Of a stretch of 37,776 nucleotides of DNA, positions 1-7,175 are shown in pieces (position 1 is the stretch's first letter; every line of letters begins with the position of its first letter). Under the pieces are notes generated by a model. That model had not been told where the DNA came from. It was given only the letters and a program-made list of their open reading frames with translations, and made no database searches. A program made the translations under genes and the position numbers. Origin of the DNA: Clostridia bacterium (GTDB lineage: Bacteria; Bacillota; Clostridia; Oscillospirales; CAG-272); NCBI GenBank assembly GCA_017532025.1, contig JAFXJX010000076.1, positions 1-37,776 of the forward strand, given 5' to 3'.

Positions 1-241
1 ATGTGAAGACACCCAACGGGTGTGTGTTTGTTTTTATCGTGCGCTGCACGATTCTGAACCCCTGATTTGCCTGCGGCAAAACATAGTGTTTTGCATAGCA
101 GACAATTGAATATAGTGAACAGGCGGCAAAACAAGGGTTCAGAATCTCTTTACGCGCTATGTGAAGACACCCAAATATGATTCCACATGGAGAGAAACTT
201 ATTTTCCCAATGAAAACTTTTTCGGAGCGATACAGCCGTAA
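1..241 (+). other. Broken 3' end of an upstream gene with inserted repeat
   Basis: A 16-base string (1-16) recurs at 159-174. Read in one frame, the first copy gives VKTPNGCVFVF and stops at 63-65. The second copy lies in an open stretch (119-241) reading VKTPKYDSTWRETYFPNEN and ending in TAA. Between them sit a 12-base inverted repeat (50-61 with 135-146) and a hairpin (76-83 with 87-94). This fits the 3' end of a plus-strand gene disrupted by a short repeat element, but the gene is not identifiable and most of it lies outside the window. A small hairpin (9-14 with 18-23) is followed by a T-rich stretch. Confidence 0.25.
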
Positions 242-274
242 ACAAAAAATCCGCTCGGTGAGCGGATTTTTTGT
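242..274. terminator. Bidirectional intrinsic terminator
   Basis: A 15-base stem (242-256 with 260-274) closes on a GGT loop and has A-run and T-run flanks. It lies 12 bases beyond the stop of the minus-strand esterase and can also end transcripts from the left. Confidence 0.85.
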
Positions 275-286
275 ACTATTTCGTTT

Positions 287-1282
287 TTAGCCTTTTCTTT
301 GCTCGTAGAGCCAATTGAAAAGTGCGAGTGATCTTGAACCGGGTGACCATACATTGTGACCGTAGGTCTTGGTCTCGGTGTACTCGATCAACGTACCGCC
401 TGCTGCCTTGATGGCTTCTACCATGGCCCGGGTACCTGCACAGGGAACGGTGGGGTCTGTGGTATCGTGGAAGGTGTGGATCGGGACGTTGACAAGGGAT
501 TCGGCTTTGGTGGTATCAGCACCGCCGCAGTAAGGAATGGCGGCGGCAAAACGGTCGGGGTAACGCATGAGAAGATCCCACGTGCCAAAGCCGCCCATCG
601 AAAGACCGGTAACATATTGACGGTTTGTGTTTATGCTGTAGTTTTCAATCACGGAATCAAGAAGCTCAACAGCAGCTTGAAGGGGCTTGGAGATCGGTGT
701 TTTATCAACGCTGTAGTTACCGTTTGCCCAAGGCGTGTTTACCCACTGAGAATTGGCGGGGCACTGAGGGCAAATCACGATTGCTTGATAGAAGGGGCTG
801 TTCTTTCTGTTGAAAAGATTGGGAATGAGATTGTTAAGCTGGTTTGTATTGTCGGTGCCACGCTCGCCGGCGCCGTGAAGAACGAGAACGACGGGATAGG
901 CATAGTCTTCGCTGTAATCTTCGGGAATAAAGATGCGGTAGGGGAGATCAAGACCGTTAGAAGCGTTGAAAACTTTGGCTTCGAAAGCGGTTTTGGGGTC
1001 AAGCGTTTTTTGATCGGGGTTTGCAACAGGGTCAGGCTTGCCTGTGGAAAGGATGACGGTTGTGGTGACAGGCGCGGTTGTGGTGACCGGCGCGGTTGTG
1101 GTGACCGGTGCGGTTGTTGTCACAACGGGAACAGTTGTGGTAACTTTGGCAGGTGTGGTTGCCGCAGGTGTGGTTGCTACGGTTGTTTCGGCTGTTGTTG
1201 TGGTGCTTTCGCCGCAGGAAACAGCGGTGAGGATCACACAAAACAGTGCAACGAAAACTATGATGAGTGAGAGTTTTTTCAT
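287..1282 (-). CDS. Lipoprotein esterase/alpha-beta hydrolase, paralog 1
   Basis: A 331-residue secreted lipoprotein hydrolase. The start at 1282 is preferred over a longer frame to 1360 because it has an AGAAAGGG ribosome site and begins a clean signal peptide; the longer frame would start inside the promoter. Residues 1-23 are a signal peptide ending in AVSC (Cys23 lipidated). Residues 27-77 are a Thr/Pro/Ala linker with APVTTT repeats. The rest is an alpha/beta-hydrolase of the predicted-peptidase/feruloyl-esterase-like group: HGAGERG oxyanion region near 136, nucleophile GLSMGG (Ser228), Asp276 in HDTTDP, and His309 in YGHNVW. The linker probably spans the cell wall so the enzyme acts on an extracellular ester, for example in plant polysaccharide; the substrate is inferred, not shown. 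It is a tandem paralog of the gene at 1503-2495. Confidence 0.88.
   Translation of the reverse strand: MKKLSLIIVFVALFCVILTAVSCGESTTTTAETTVATTPAATTPAKVTTTVPVVTTTAPVTTTAPVTTTAPVTTTVILSTGKPDPVANPDQKTLDPKTAFEAKVFNASNGLDLPYRIFIPEDYSEDYAYPVVLVLHGAGERGTDNTNQLNNLIPNLFNRKNSPFYQAIVICPQCPANSQWVNTPWANGNYSVDKTPISKPLQAAVELLDSVIENYSINTNRQYVTGLSMGGFGTWDLLMRYPDRFAAAIPYCGGADTTKAESLVNVPIHTFHDTTDPTVPCAGTRAMVEAIKAAGGTLIEYTETKTYGHNVWSPGSRSLALFNWLYEQRKG
1058..1111 (-). repeat. Three 18-base tandem repeats in linker
   Basis: Units at 1058-1075, 1076-1093 and 1094-1111 differ by one or two bases, and a degenerate fourth follows. On the minus strand each encodes six residues (APVTTT). Such in-frame repeats can change copy number by slippage and so change linker length. 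Confidence 0.8.
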
Positions 1283-1331
1283 ACAATACCCTTTCTGAAA
1301 TATGTGTTTTTTACGATTTTTTCGCAAAAAC

Positions 1332-1360
1332 AGTATAACGCTTTTGGGGTGTTTTGTCAA
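1332..1360 (-). promoter_or_regulatory. Sigma-A promoter of esterase 1
   Basis: On the minus strand, TTGACA (1355-1360) and TATACT (1332-1337) are separated by exactly 17 bases, about 50 bases upstream of the start codon. Confidence 0.85.
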
Positions 1361-1460
1361 GAGATATTATGGGGGTAGATGCCAAATCTTTTCTTTTCCG
1401 TATGCCTTTACAAGCCTAAAAACTTGTGTTATAATGGACGAGAAGTGACGGCTGAAAAAC

Positions 1461-1490
1461 AAAAATCCGCTTCATGCAAAGCGGATTTTT
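1461..1490 (-). terminator. Terminator of esterase 2
   Basis: A 12-base stem (1461-1472 with 1479-1490) carries a CATGCA loop and A/T flanks, 13 bases beyond the stop of the minus-strand gene. Confidence 0.85.
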
Positions 1491-1502
1491 ATTTATGATC
1501 GT

Positions 1503-2495
1503 TTATTTATCTTTTCTTTGCTCAAAGAGCCATTTGGCAAGACCGGGTGTCTGTACGCCGGGAGTCCATACATTGTGACCGAAGCTTGAGGTCTCTTTGT
1601 AGGTGATCAGTGTGCCGCCTGCTGCCTGGATGGCTTCTACCATAGCCCGGGTGCCGGCGCAGGGAACGGAGGGGTCGGTGGTATCGTGGAAGGTGCGAAT
1701 CGGGACGTTAACAAGGGATGCTGCCTTGGAGGGGTCAGCACCGCCGCAGTAAGGAATGGCGGCGGCAAAACGGTCGGGATAGCGCATGATAAGATCCCAT
1801 GTGCCAAAGCCGCCCATTGAAAGACCGGTAACATACTGACGGTCGGTGTTGATGCTATAGTTGGCGATCACGTGGTCGAGCAGTTCAACAGCTGCGGTCA
1901 TGGGCTTGGAGATCGGAACGTTATCCACGCTGTAATTGCCGTTTGCCCAAGGGGTATCGACCCACTGCATATTTTCGGGGCACTGCGGAGCGATGATGAT
2001 GGCGTGATAGAAGGGATTTGTCTTTTTGTTAAAGAAGTAGGGGATTACGTTGTTGAGTTGTTTGTCATTGTCGGTACCGCGTTCGCCTGCACCGTGGAAG
2101 AAGATGATAACGGGATATGCATAGTCTTCACTGTAATCTTCGGGAACGTAGATGCGGTAGGGGAGAGTTAAGCCGTTGGAAGCTGAAAAGGTCTCCTTTT
2201 TGAATGCGGTTTGGTAATTGAGGATCTTGGAGACCGACGACATATTGGGATCGGGCTTCTTGGCAGGGGCTGATGTGGTGGTGACAGGAGTGGTTGTGGT
2301 GACAGGCGTAGTGGTTGTCTCAACGGGAACAGTTGTGGTAACTTTGGCAGGTGTGGTTGCCACAGGTGTGGTTGCCGCAGGTGTGGTAGTTGCGGTTGTT
2401 TCGGCTGTTGTTGTGGTGCTTTCGCCGCAGGAAACAGCGGTGAGGATCACACAAAACAGTGCAACGAGAACTATGATGAGTGAGAGTTTTTTCAT
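1503..2495 (-). CDS. Lipoprotein esterase/alpha-beta hydrolase, paralog 2
   Basis: A 330-residue paralog of the neighbouring esterase. It has the same layout: signal peptide with lipobox Cys23, a Thr/Pro-rich linker to about residue 75, then the hydrolase domain with HGAGERG, nucleophile GLSMGG (Ser226), Asp274 in HDTTDP and His307 in FGHNVW. The ATG at 2495 follows an AGAAAGGA site. Signal peptide, early linker and 5' leader are almost identical in DNA to paralog 1, whereas the catalytic domains differ at many positions. That points to a tandem duplication with either gene conversion or strong constraint at the 5' end. Having its own promoter and terminator, it is an independent transcription unit. 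An extracellular, cell-wall-tethered esterase is the likely role; the substrate is unknown. Confidence 0.88.
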   Translation of the reverse strand: MKKLSLIIVLVALFCVILTAVSCGESTTTTAETTATTTPAATTPVATTPAKVTTTVPVETTTTPVTTTTPVTTTSAPAKKPDPNMSSVSKILNYQTAFKKETFSASNGLTLPYRIYVPEDYSEDYAYPVIIFFHGAGERGTDNDKQLNNVIPYFFNKKTNPFYHAIIIAPQCPENMQWVDTPWANGNYSVDNVPISKPMTAAVELLDHVIANYSINTDRQYVTGLSMGGFGTWDLIMRYPDRFAAAIPYCGGADPSKAASLVNVPIRTFHDTTDPSVPCAGTRAMVEAIQAAGGTLITYKETSSFGHNVWTPGVQTPGLAKWLFEQRKDK

Positions 2496-2533
2496 GGAAT
2501 ATCCTTTCTGAAATATGTATTTTTACCAAGGAC

Positions 2534-2562
2534 AGTATAACATTTTTTGAATCATTTGTCAA
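2534..2562 (-). promoter_or_regulatory. Sigma-A promoter of esterase 2
   Basis: Minus strand: TTGACA (2557-2562), 17-base spacer, TATACT (2534-2539). Same hexamers and spacing as the promoter of paralog 1, so the duplication carried the promoter along. Confidence 0.85.
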
Positions 2563-2589
2563 GAGTTTTGTGTTAAAGTGAGGTTTTAT

Positions 2590-3468
2590 ATGGCGGGATG
2601 CAGACTTTGTCCGCGCAGATGCGGAATAGACAGACAGCAACATATCGGTATTTGCGGTGCGGATAACCGCATCAAAATCGCAAGAGCGGCACCGCATTTT
2701 TGGGAAGAGCCTTGCATTTCGGGTCAAAACGGATCGGGGGCTGTCTTTTTCTCGGGTTGTACCTTGCGTTGTGTGTACTGCCAGAATTACGAGATTTCCT
2801 CGGGTGGCAAGGGCGAATATGTGAGTGAAGAGGATTTTGTTTCGATTTTGTTTTCGCTCAAGGCACAGGGCGTACATAATATCAATCTTGTTACACCCGA
2901 TCAATATCTTTCGCTTCTTGCGCCGATTTTAAGAAGGGTAAAAGAAGAACTCGCGCTTCCGATTGTGATCAATTGCTCGGGATATGAAAGCTGCGAGATG
3001 CTCTCGCTTCTTGATGGGGTTGCCGATATCTATCTTGTGGATTACAAGTATGCCGACGATGCGCCGGCTAAGCGTCTTTCAGGTGTTGATAACTATGTGA
3101 AAACAGTGACAGAAGCGCTGCCTGAAATGTTTTCGCAGGTAGGAAGACCTTGTTTTTCAGAAGACGGGATGCTGCAAAAGGGCATGATCATCCGTCATCT
3201 TGTTTTACCGGGCGAGCGCAAAAATTCGCTTATGGTGCTTGACAGCATAAAGTCGATCTTTTCGGCGGAGGATTTTCTTCTCAGCTTGATGAGCCAATAT
3301 ACACCCAACGGCAAAGAGGGCGCGCCGATGAGAACTTTGACTCACTTTGAATATCAATCGGTTGCCGCACGTGCCGAAGAATACGGCTTTGACGGCTATT
3401 TTCAGGCATTTTCTTCGCAAAATCGATCATTTACACCGCCGTTCGACGGAAAAGGTGTAACAAAATAA
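2590..3468 (+). CDS. Radical SAM protein, PflX/PflA-like
   Basis: A 292-residue radical S-adenosylmethionine enzyme related to the uncharacterised PflX group and to pyruvate formate-lyase activating enzymes. The radical SAM cluster motif is C57-x3-C61-x2-C64 (GCTLRCVYCQN). An N-terminal set of cysteines (C4, C7, C11, C22) resembles a second metal site found in this group. I start it at ATG 2590 rather than GTG 2578: the latter falls within the AGTGAGG ribosome site, which is 6 bases before the ATG. Its target is unknown; a glycyl-radical or Fe-S protein partner is a family-based guess. It diverges from the esterase promoter on the other strand. Confidence 0.85.
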   Translation: MAGCRLCPRRCGIDRQQHIGICGADNRIKIARAAPHFWEEPCISGQNGSGAVFFSGCTLRCVYCQNYEISSGGKGEYVSEEDFVSILFSLKAQGVHNINLVTPDQYLSLLAPILRRVKEELALPIVINCSGYESCEMLSLLDGVADIYLVDYKYADDAPAKRLSGVDNYVKTVTEALPEMFSQVGRPCFSEDGMLQKGMIIRHLVLPGERKNSLMVLDSIKSIFSAEDFLLSLMSQYTPNGKEGAPMRTLTHFEYQSVAARAEEYGFDGYFQAFSSQNRSFTPPFDGKGVTK

Positions 3469-3488
3469 TTAACAATCTGTTTTTCCTA

Positions 3489-3518
3489 TTGATTTTGTTG
3501 GTTGTTTTGTATTATAAT
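3489..3518 (+). promoter_or_regulatory. Likely promoter of dCMP deaminase gene
   Basis: TTGATT (3489-3494), 18-base spacer, perfect TATAAT (3513-3518), about 79 bases before the start codon. Confidence 0.6.
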
Positions 3519-3596
3519 ATACAATTAGCAAAGAGTGTACATTGGTGCAGAATGTGACTTTGTACAGAGTCTTGACTGGATGAAAGGAATAAAAAA

Positions 3597-4085
3597 ATGG
3601 AAAGAGTCAGCAAACCGAACTATTATCTTGATATAGCCGAAACGGTTGCCAAGCGTGCAACCTGCCTGCGCCGTAAATTCGGTGCCATCATTGTGAAGAA
3701 CGATTCCATCGTGGCAACAGGTTACAACGGAGCGCCCCGTGGCAGAAAAAACTGCACGAATATGGGCATATGTATGCGCGAATCGATGAATATTCCGAGA
3801 GGGGAACGCTATGAGCTTTGCCGCTCGGTACACGCCGAAGCCAACGCCATCATTTCTGCCTCGCGCGAGGAAATGATCGATGCGACCATGTACATTGCAG
3901 GCTTGAATGCTGAAACAGGAGAGCTTGAAAACAATATTGACAGCTGCATGATGTGCAAGCGCCTGATCATCAATTCCGGCATTACCACTGTTGTGTTCCG
4001 TAGAAATGACGGAGAGTATTCTGAGGTACGTGTGAAGGATTGGATCATTAACGACGACAGCCTGAGCGGCAAATTCGGTTATTGA
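3597..4085 (+). CDS. comEB: dCMP deaminase (ComEB family)
   Basis: A 162-residue zinc cytidine/deoxycytidylate deaminase that converts dCMP to dUMP for thymidylate synthesis. Zinc ligands and catalytic acid are visible: His79-Ala-Glu81 (VHAEANAI) and Cys117-x2-Cys120 (SCMMCKR). The N-terminal substrate region TGYNGAPRG is also conserved. An AAGGAAT ribosome site sits 6-12 bases before the ATG. Length fits the bacterial dCMP deaminase/ComEB family. The name comEB comes from its location in a competence operon in Bacillus; no competence genes are adjacent here, so the housekeeping nucleotide role is the safe one. The next gene starts 15 bases downstream, suggesting cotranscription. Confidence 0.93.
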   Translation: MERVSKPNYYLDIAETVAKRATCLRRKFGAIIVKNDSIVATGYNGAPRGRKNCTNMGICMRESMNIPRGERYELCRSVHAEANAIISASREEMIDATMYIAGLNAETGELENNIDSCMMCKRLIINSGITTVVFRRNDGEYSEVRVKDWIINDDSLSGKFGY

Positions 4086-4100
4086 TAAACGAGGTTTTCT

Positions 4101-4937
4101 ATGGCACAAAGCAAACATAGACCAAAAAAACATATGCCAAAAACAGAAGAAGTCAAGGATAAGCTGACGCTGAAATATTGGCTGATCGGTGCTTTTGCCG
4201 TTGCGGCGGTGATGGGCGTGGTATTTTTGATTTCTTATTTGGCAACTCCGACTTACAACGCAGTTCCGTTTACCTATGAAAACGGAGTGTTGATCCGTGA
4301 AAGCGACGGCAGGACTTACCAAAAAGCGTCGGGTATATATGAAGTTGAGGCATATACCAAAAAAAGCGAGCCGCATTACGGTAAGGCGGGAGATATGCTG
4401 ATCTATAAGGTTGGCTACAAAGATGCCCAATACGACATCGTAAAAGCCCAGGATGAGGAGCATTATCTGACAGACGGCAAAGGAACTTTATATCACAGTG
4501 CCGATGTTTCGCTTCCCAATCTTTCGGCGTTTGATGCAGATGAAGTGAGCATGGGTACGGTGGTGACCACCGATCGCGGAACAACGGTTACCTATCTCAA
4601 AACGCTGACCAATAACAATGCGCCGGATGCCACCGATTTTGTGGACGAGTATCTTGCTAACATTCCCTATGTTGGTGGCGGAAATCCACAGGAAACTTGC
4701 CGCTTGAAGCTGACTTCGAGTGTAAAATACCCCTGGCTTTCGATGATCATGCACCTTGTGCGCTGTGACAACGAAGGTGTCAATGATTTTTATGTTTACA
4801 CCGATGAAAGCAGTCAGTCGGTCAAGGTGTCTTCCGAATGGTTCGGGGATCTTTGGAGCGGTGCTGCCGATACCACGCAAACGCCCGGAACAACGGCTGT
4901 GCCGACACCTTCCGAAACGCCGGCAACCACAGACTGA
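4101..4937 (+). CDS. Unknown single-pass membrane protein
   Basis: 278 residues with no family I recognise. A basic N-terminus (KHRPKKHMPK) precedes one transmembrane helix at about 26-48, followed by an extracytoplasmic domain of about 210 residues and a Thr/Pro-rich tail (DTTQTPGTTAVPTPSETPATTD). Orientation is inferred as N-in by the positive-inside rule. It lies 15 bases after comEB and one base before rimI, so it is probably in the same transcript. The Thr-rich tail resembles the linkers of the esterases and other surface proteins in this window. Confidence 0.75.
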   Translation: MAQSKHRPKKHMPKTEEVKDKLTLKYWLIGAFAVAAVMGVVFLISYLATPTYNAVPFTYENGVLIRESDGRTYQKASGIYEVEAYTKKSEPHYGKAGDMLIYKVGYKDAQYDIVKAQDEEHYLTDGKGTLYHSADVSLPNLSAFDADEVSMGTVVTTDRGTTVTYLKTLTNNNAPDATDFVDEYLANIPYVGGGNPQETCRLKLTSSVKYPWLSMIMHLVRCDNEGVNDFYVYTDESSQSVKVSSEWFGDLWSGAADTTQTPGTTAVPTPSETPATTD

Positions 4938-4938
4938 T

Positions 4939-5397
4939 ATGGAAATCTGTTTGTACCGTGCGGGGGAGCGAGAGGAAAACGCAGAACTTTTGGCTTCGCT
5001 TCTTCTGCTTGAAGAACGCTGTTTTTCCGATCCGTGGAGCCGCGGTATGATGCAAAGCGCTCTTGCCGATCCTTCTGTTTTATTATTGACCTTGCGCGAC
5101 GGGGCGCTTTTAATTGGGTATATGATGCTCATGACTGTGTTTCCCGATGGGGAGATTCTGAATCTTGCCGTGATGCCTGAATACCGAAGACAGGGTCTTG
5201 CCGAGCAGTTGTTTGATGCGTGTTTGGCACACTGCCAAGAGGCGGGTATTGAAATGCTCTTTCTTGAAGTGCGTGCTTCCAACACGCCTGCTGTTTCGCT
5301 GTATGAAAAGCAGGGCTTTGTGACGGTGGGCAGGCGCAAGAATTATTACCGTTATCCTAAGGAGGATGCGCTTGTGATGCGCCTTCTGCGGGAATGA
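4939..5397 (+). CDS. rimI: Ribosomal protein alanine N-acetyltransferase RimI-like
   Basis: A 152-residue GNAT-family acetyltransferase. The ATG at 4939 lies one base after the preceding stop, so translation is probably coupled; a longer in-frame opening to 4756 only overlaps the upstream gene. The acetyl-CoA binding motif is LAVMPEYRRQGLAEQL (about 76-91), preceded by the typical SDPWSRG and followed by EVRASNTPAVSLYEKQGF and GRRKNYY. These are the hallmarks of RimI, which acetylates the N-terminal amine of a protein (S18 in E. coli). It stands directly before tsaD, a common pairing in Firmicutes, though the usual tsaB neighbour is not in the window. Confidence 0.9.
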   Translation: MEICLYRAGEREENAELLASLLLLEERCFSDPWSRGMMQSALADPSVLLLTLRDGALLIGYMMLMTVFPDGEILNLAVMPEYRRQGLAEQLFDACLAHCQEAGIEMLFLEVRASNTPAVSLYEKQGFVTVGRRKNYYRYPKEDALVMRLLRE

Positions 5398-5414
5398 TTG
5401 AAACATAAGAAAAG

Positions 5415-6437
5415 ATGAAAGCTATGTTGATTTTATCCTTTGAGTCGTCTTGTGACGAAACTTCGGTGGCGATTGCTTCCTTTCACAATGGAGAGAAAAA
5501 GGTGCTTGCCAACAAAACGGCAACACAGATTGCCATTCACGCTTTGTATGGCGGCGTTGTGCCCGAAATTGCGGGACGTGCGCATATTGAAGCGATCTCT
5601 GCTTTGACCTATGCCGCGTTTGACGAAGCGGGTGTTTCGGTTTCGGATATTGATGCGGTGGCGGTGACGAGTGAGCCCGGCTTGATCGGTGCTCTCTTGG
5701 TGGCGGTGAACTATGCCAAGTCGTTTGCCCTGGCGCATGATTTGCCCTTGATTCCGGTCAACCATATCCGCGCGCATATTGCCGCGGTGTACTATGAATA
5801 TCCCGATTTGAAAGCGCCCTTTTTTGCCATGGTGGCATCGGGCGGACATACCTCTTTGATCGACGTAAAGTCTCCCACCGAGTTTATAACCGTTGGCAGA
5901 ACGCGCGACGATGCGATCGGCGAGGCTTTTGACAAGGTGGCAAGGGTGCTGGGTATGCCGTACCCCGGCGGGGCGGAAATGGACCGTCTTGCAGGGCAGG
6001 GCAATCCCAAAGCCATTCGCTTTCCGACGGCTGCGATGCAGGATAGCCTTGATTTTTCCTTCAGCGGTTTGAAAACGGCGGTGATCAATTATATCAACAC
6101 CGCAAGGCAAAAAGGAGAAGAGCTTGTGCTTAGCGATATTGCAGCTTCCTTCACCGAGGCGGTGCTTCATGCTGTGATTACCAATTTGGAAAAAGCCAAG
6201 GCACGGTATGACTTTGATACTATGGTGCTTGCGGGCGGTGTTGCTGCCAATTCTCATCTGCGCCGTGCGGTGGCGGAATTCTGCCAAAAGCACAAGATCA
6301 GACTTTGTCTTCCGAGTCTTTCCTACTGTGGAGACAACGGCGCTATGATTGCCGCGCAGGGCTATTATGAATTCCTTGCCGGAAAGCGTGCCGACAGCTC
6401 TTTGAATGCGCGTCCTACGGTAAAAGGCGCGAACTGA
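5415..6437 (+). CDS. tsaD: tRNA N6-threonylcarbamoyladenosine transferase TsaD
   Basis: A 340-residue ASKHA-fold protein that transfers the threonylcarbamoyl group to A37 of ANN-decoding tRNAs, working with TsaB and TsaE. The metal site is present: His117-x3-His121 (NHIRAH) and Asp307 (CGDNGAM). Also visible are the phosphate-binding ASGGHT (141-146), GEAFDK (169-174) and LAGGVAANSHLR (272-283). The residue before the second histidine is Ala, where Gly is usual (NHxxGH). The start at 5415 follows AAGAAAAG; ATG 5424 is an in-frame alternative. It lies 17 bases after rimI and probably closes the operon; no strong terminator follows, only an imperfect stem at 6478-6532. Confidence 0.95.
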   Translation: MKAMLILSFESSCDETSVAIASFHNGEKKVLANKTATQIAIHALYGGVVPEIAGRAHIEAISALTYAAFDEAGVSVSDIDAVAVTSEPGLIGALLVAVNYAKSFALAHDLPLIPVNHIRAHIAAVYYEYPDLKAPFFAMVASGGHTSLIDVKSPTEFITVGRTRDDAIGEAFDKVARVLGMPYPGGAEMDRLAGQGNPKAIRFPTAAMQDSLDFSFSGLKTAVINYINTARQKGEELVLSDIAASFTEAVLHAVITNLEKAKARYDFDTMVLAGGVAANSHLRRAVAEFCQKHKIRLCLPSLSYCGDNGAMIAAQGYYEFLAGKRADSSLNARPTVKGAN

Positions 6438-7175
6438 CTCTTGCTTCTGGGAACTCTGATTTACTCTCTTGCATGGCATGATATTTTCGATTCGATTTAT
6501 TTGTTTATCTCGGGTTATCGAAAATGCATCATTTTGTTACTTGAGCTGATTGCCGTAGAATCTTTCGTTGAAAGTGACAGAAATTTTGTTCGTTTTTGGG
6601 TCGTGAAAAACCGAAAATACGTTTTTCTATGACAAAAAAATAACAATCCTGATAAACATGAATGTGGGAACTTATCCACACAATCCACAAAAGGCTTGTG
6701 GAAAACTCAGACCGATCCGCGTAAATCCGCGAGAAAATGCGTTTTTTCGACAGCTCGATTGTTGAAAAGCCTGTGGAAAATGTGGAAAATCGAAAACTTA
6801 TCCACACAATAGTTTCTTTGGTGTATGCAGAAATACGCATTTGGGATTTTGCACAAAAGAAAAAAATATGCCGCATTTCGAACACGGTATTACAGTTTTT
6901 CACGGTTCGGCGCTTAATGCCAAGACGGGAATCCAATGCCGATGCGGCGAACAATGAATTTATTAAAAAAACACGGATAAAAACAATCTGATATTGATGG
7001 CTTGCACCGAAAAACCTGAGGAATCCTTTGTTTTTCGACTTCTCAAATAGGGGTTTTTGCAGCAAAAATCAATTCAAACGGAATGTTTTACATAGTGACG
7101 GCAAAATTGCCGTTGCACCATTTTATAAAGACGGGTTTTTGAGAAACCTGCGGTAACGTAAAGGAGATTTTGATT
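6438..7175. other. 738-base gene-free region
   Basis: No convincing gene: the two short frames here lack ribosome sites and family features. It holds the DnaA-box cluster at 6669-6810, an imperfect stem (6478-6491 with 6517-6532), an A+T-rich stretch at about 6600-6660 next to the boxes, and a hairpin at 7098-7113. AAGGAG (7161-7166) is the ribosome site of the next gene. Confidence 0.7.
6669..6810. promoter_or_regulatory. DnaA-box cluster (candidate origin or DnaA titration site)
   Basis: Two perfect consensus boxes TTATCCACA on the plus strand (6672-6680, 6798-6806) lie in a 16-base direct repeat (6669-6684, 6795-6810). Three TTTTCCACA boxes are on the minus strand (6697-6705, 6772-6780, 6781-6789), the last two directly abutting. 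Five boxes in 135 bases is far above chance. There is no dnaA or dnaN next to it, so it may be an origin, a DnaA reservoir, or a DnaA-controlled promoter. dnaD and a dnaC/dnaI gene lie 2.3-3.4 kb downstream. Confidence 0.65.

Noticed and set aside
1058..1200. CRISPR-like short repeats
   Set aside because: Contiguous in-frame 18-base units without spacers; they encode the Thr-rich linker.
356..1270. Long plus-strand ORF of 304 codons, Gly/Cys-rich
   Set aside because: Mirror of the esterase gene and its repeats on the other strand; no ribosome site, and the composition follows the linker repeat.
3456..3476. Possible Rex operator before comEB
   Set aside because: Only one half-site TTAACAA is good; the other half does not form the required inverted repeat.
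6441..6632. 63-codon plus-strand ORF after tsaD
   Set aside because: Begins with TTG without a ribosome site and spans an imperfect stem; no family features.
6737..6991. 84-codon ORF across the DnaA boxes
   Set aside because: Poor start context; the codons over the boxes simply translate the box sequences.
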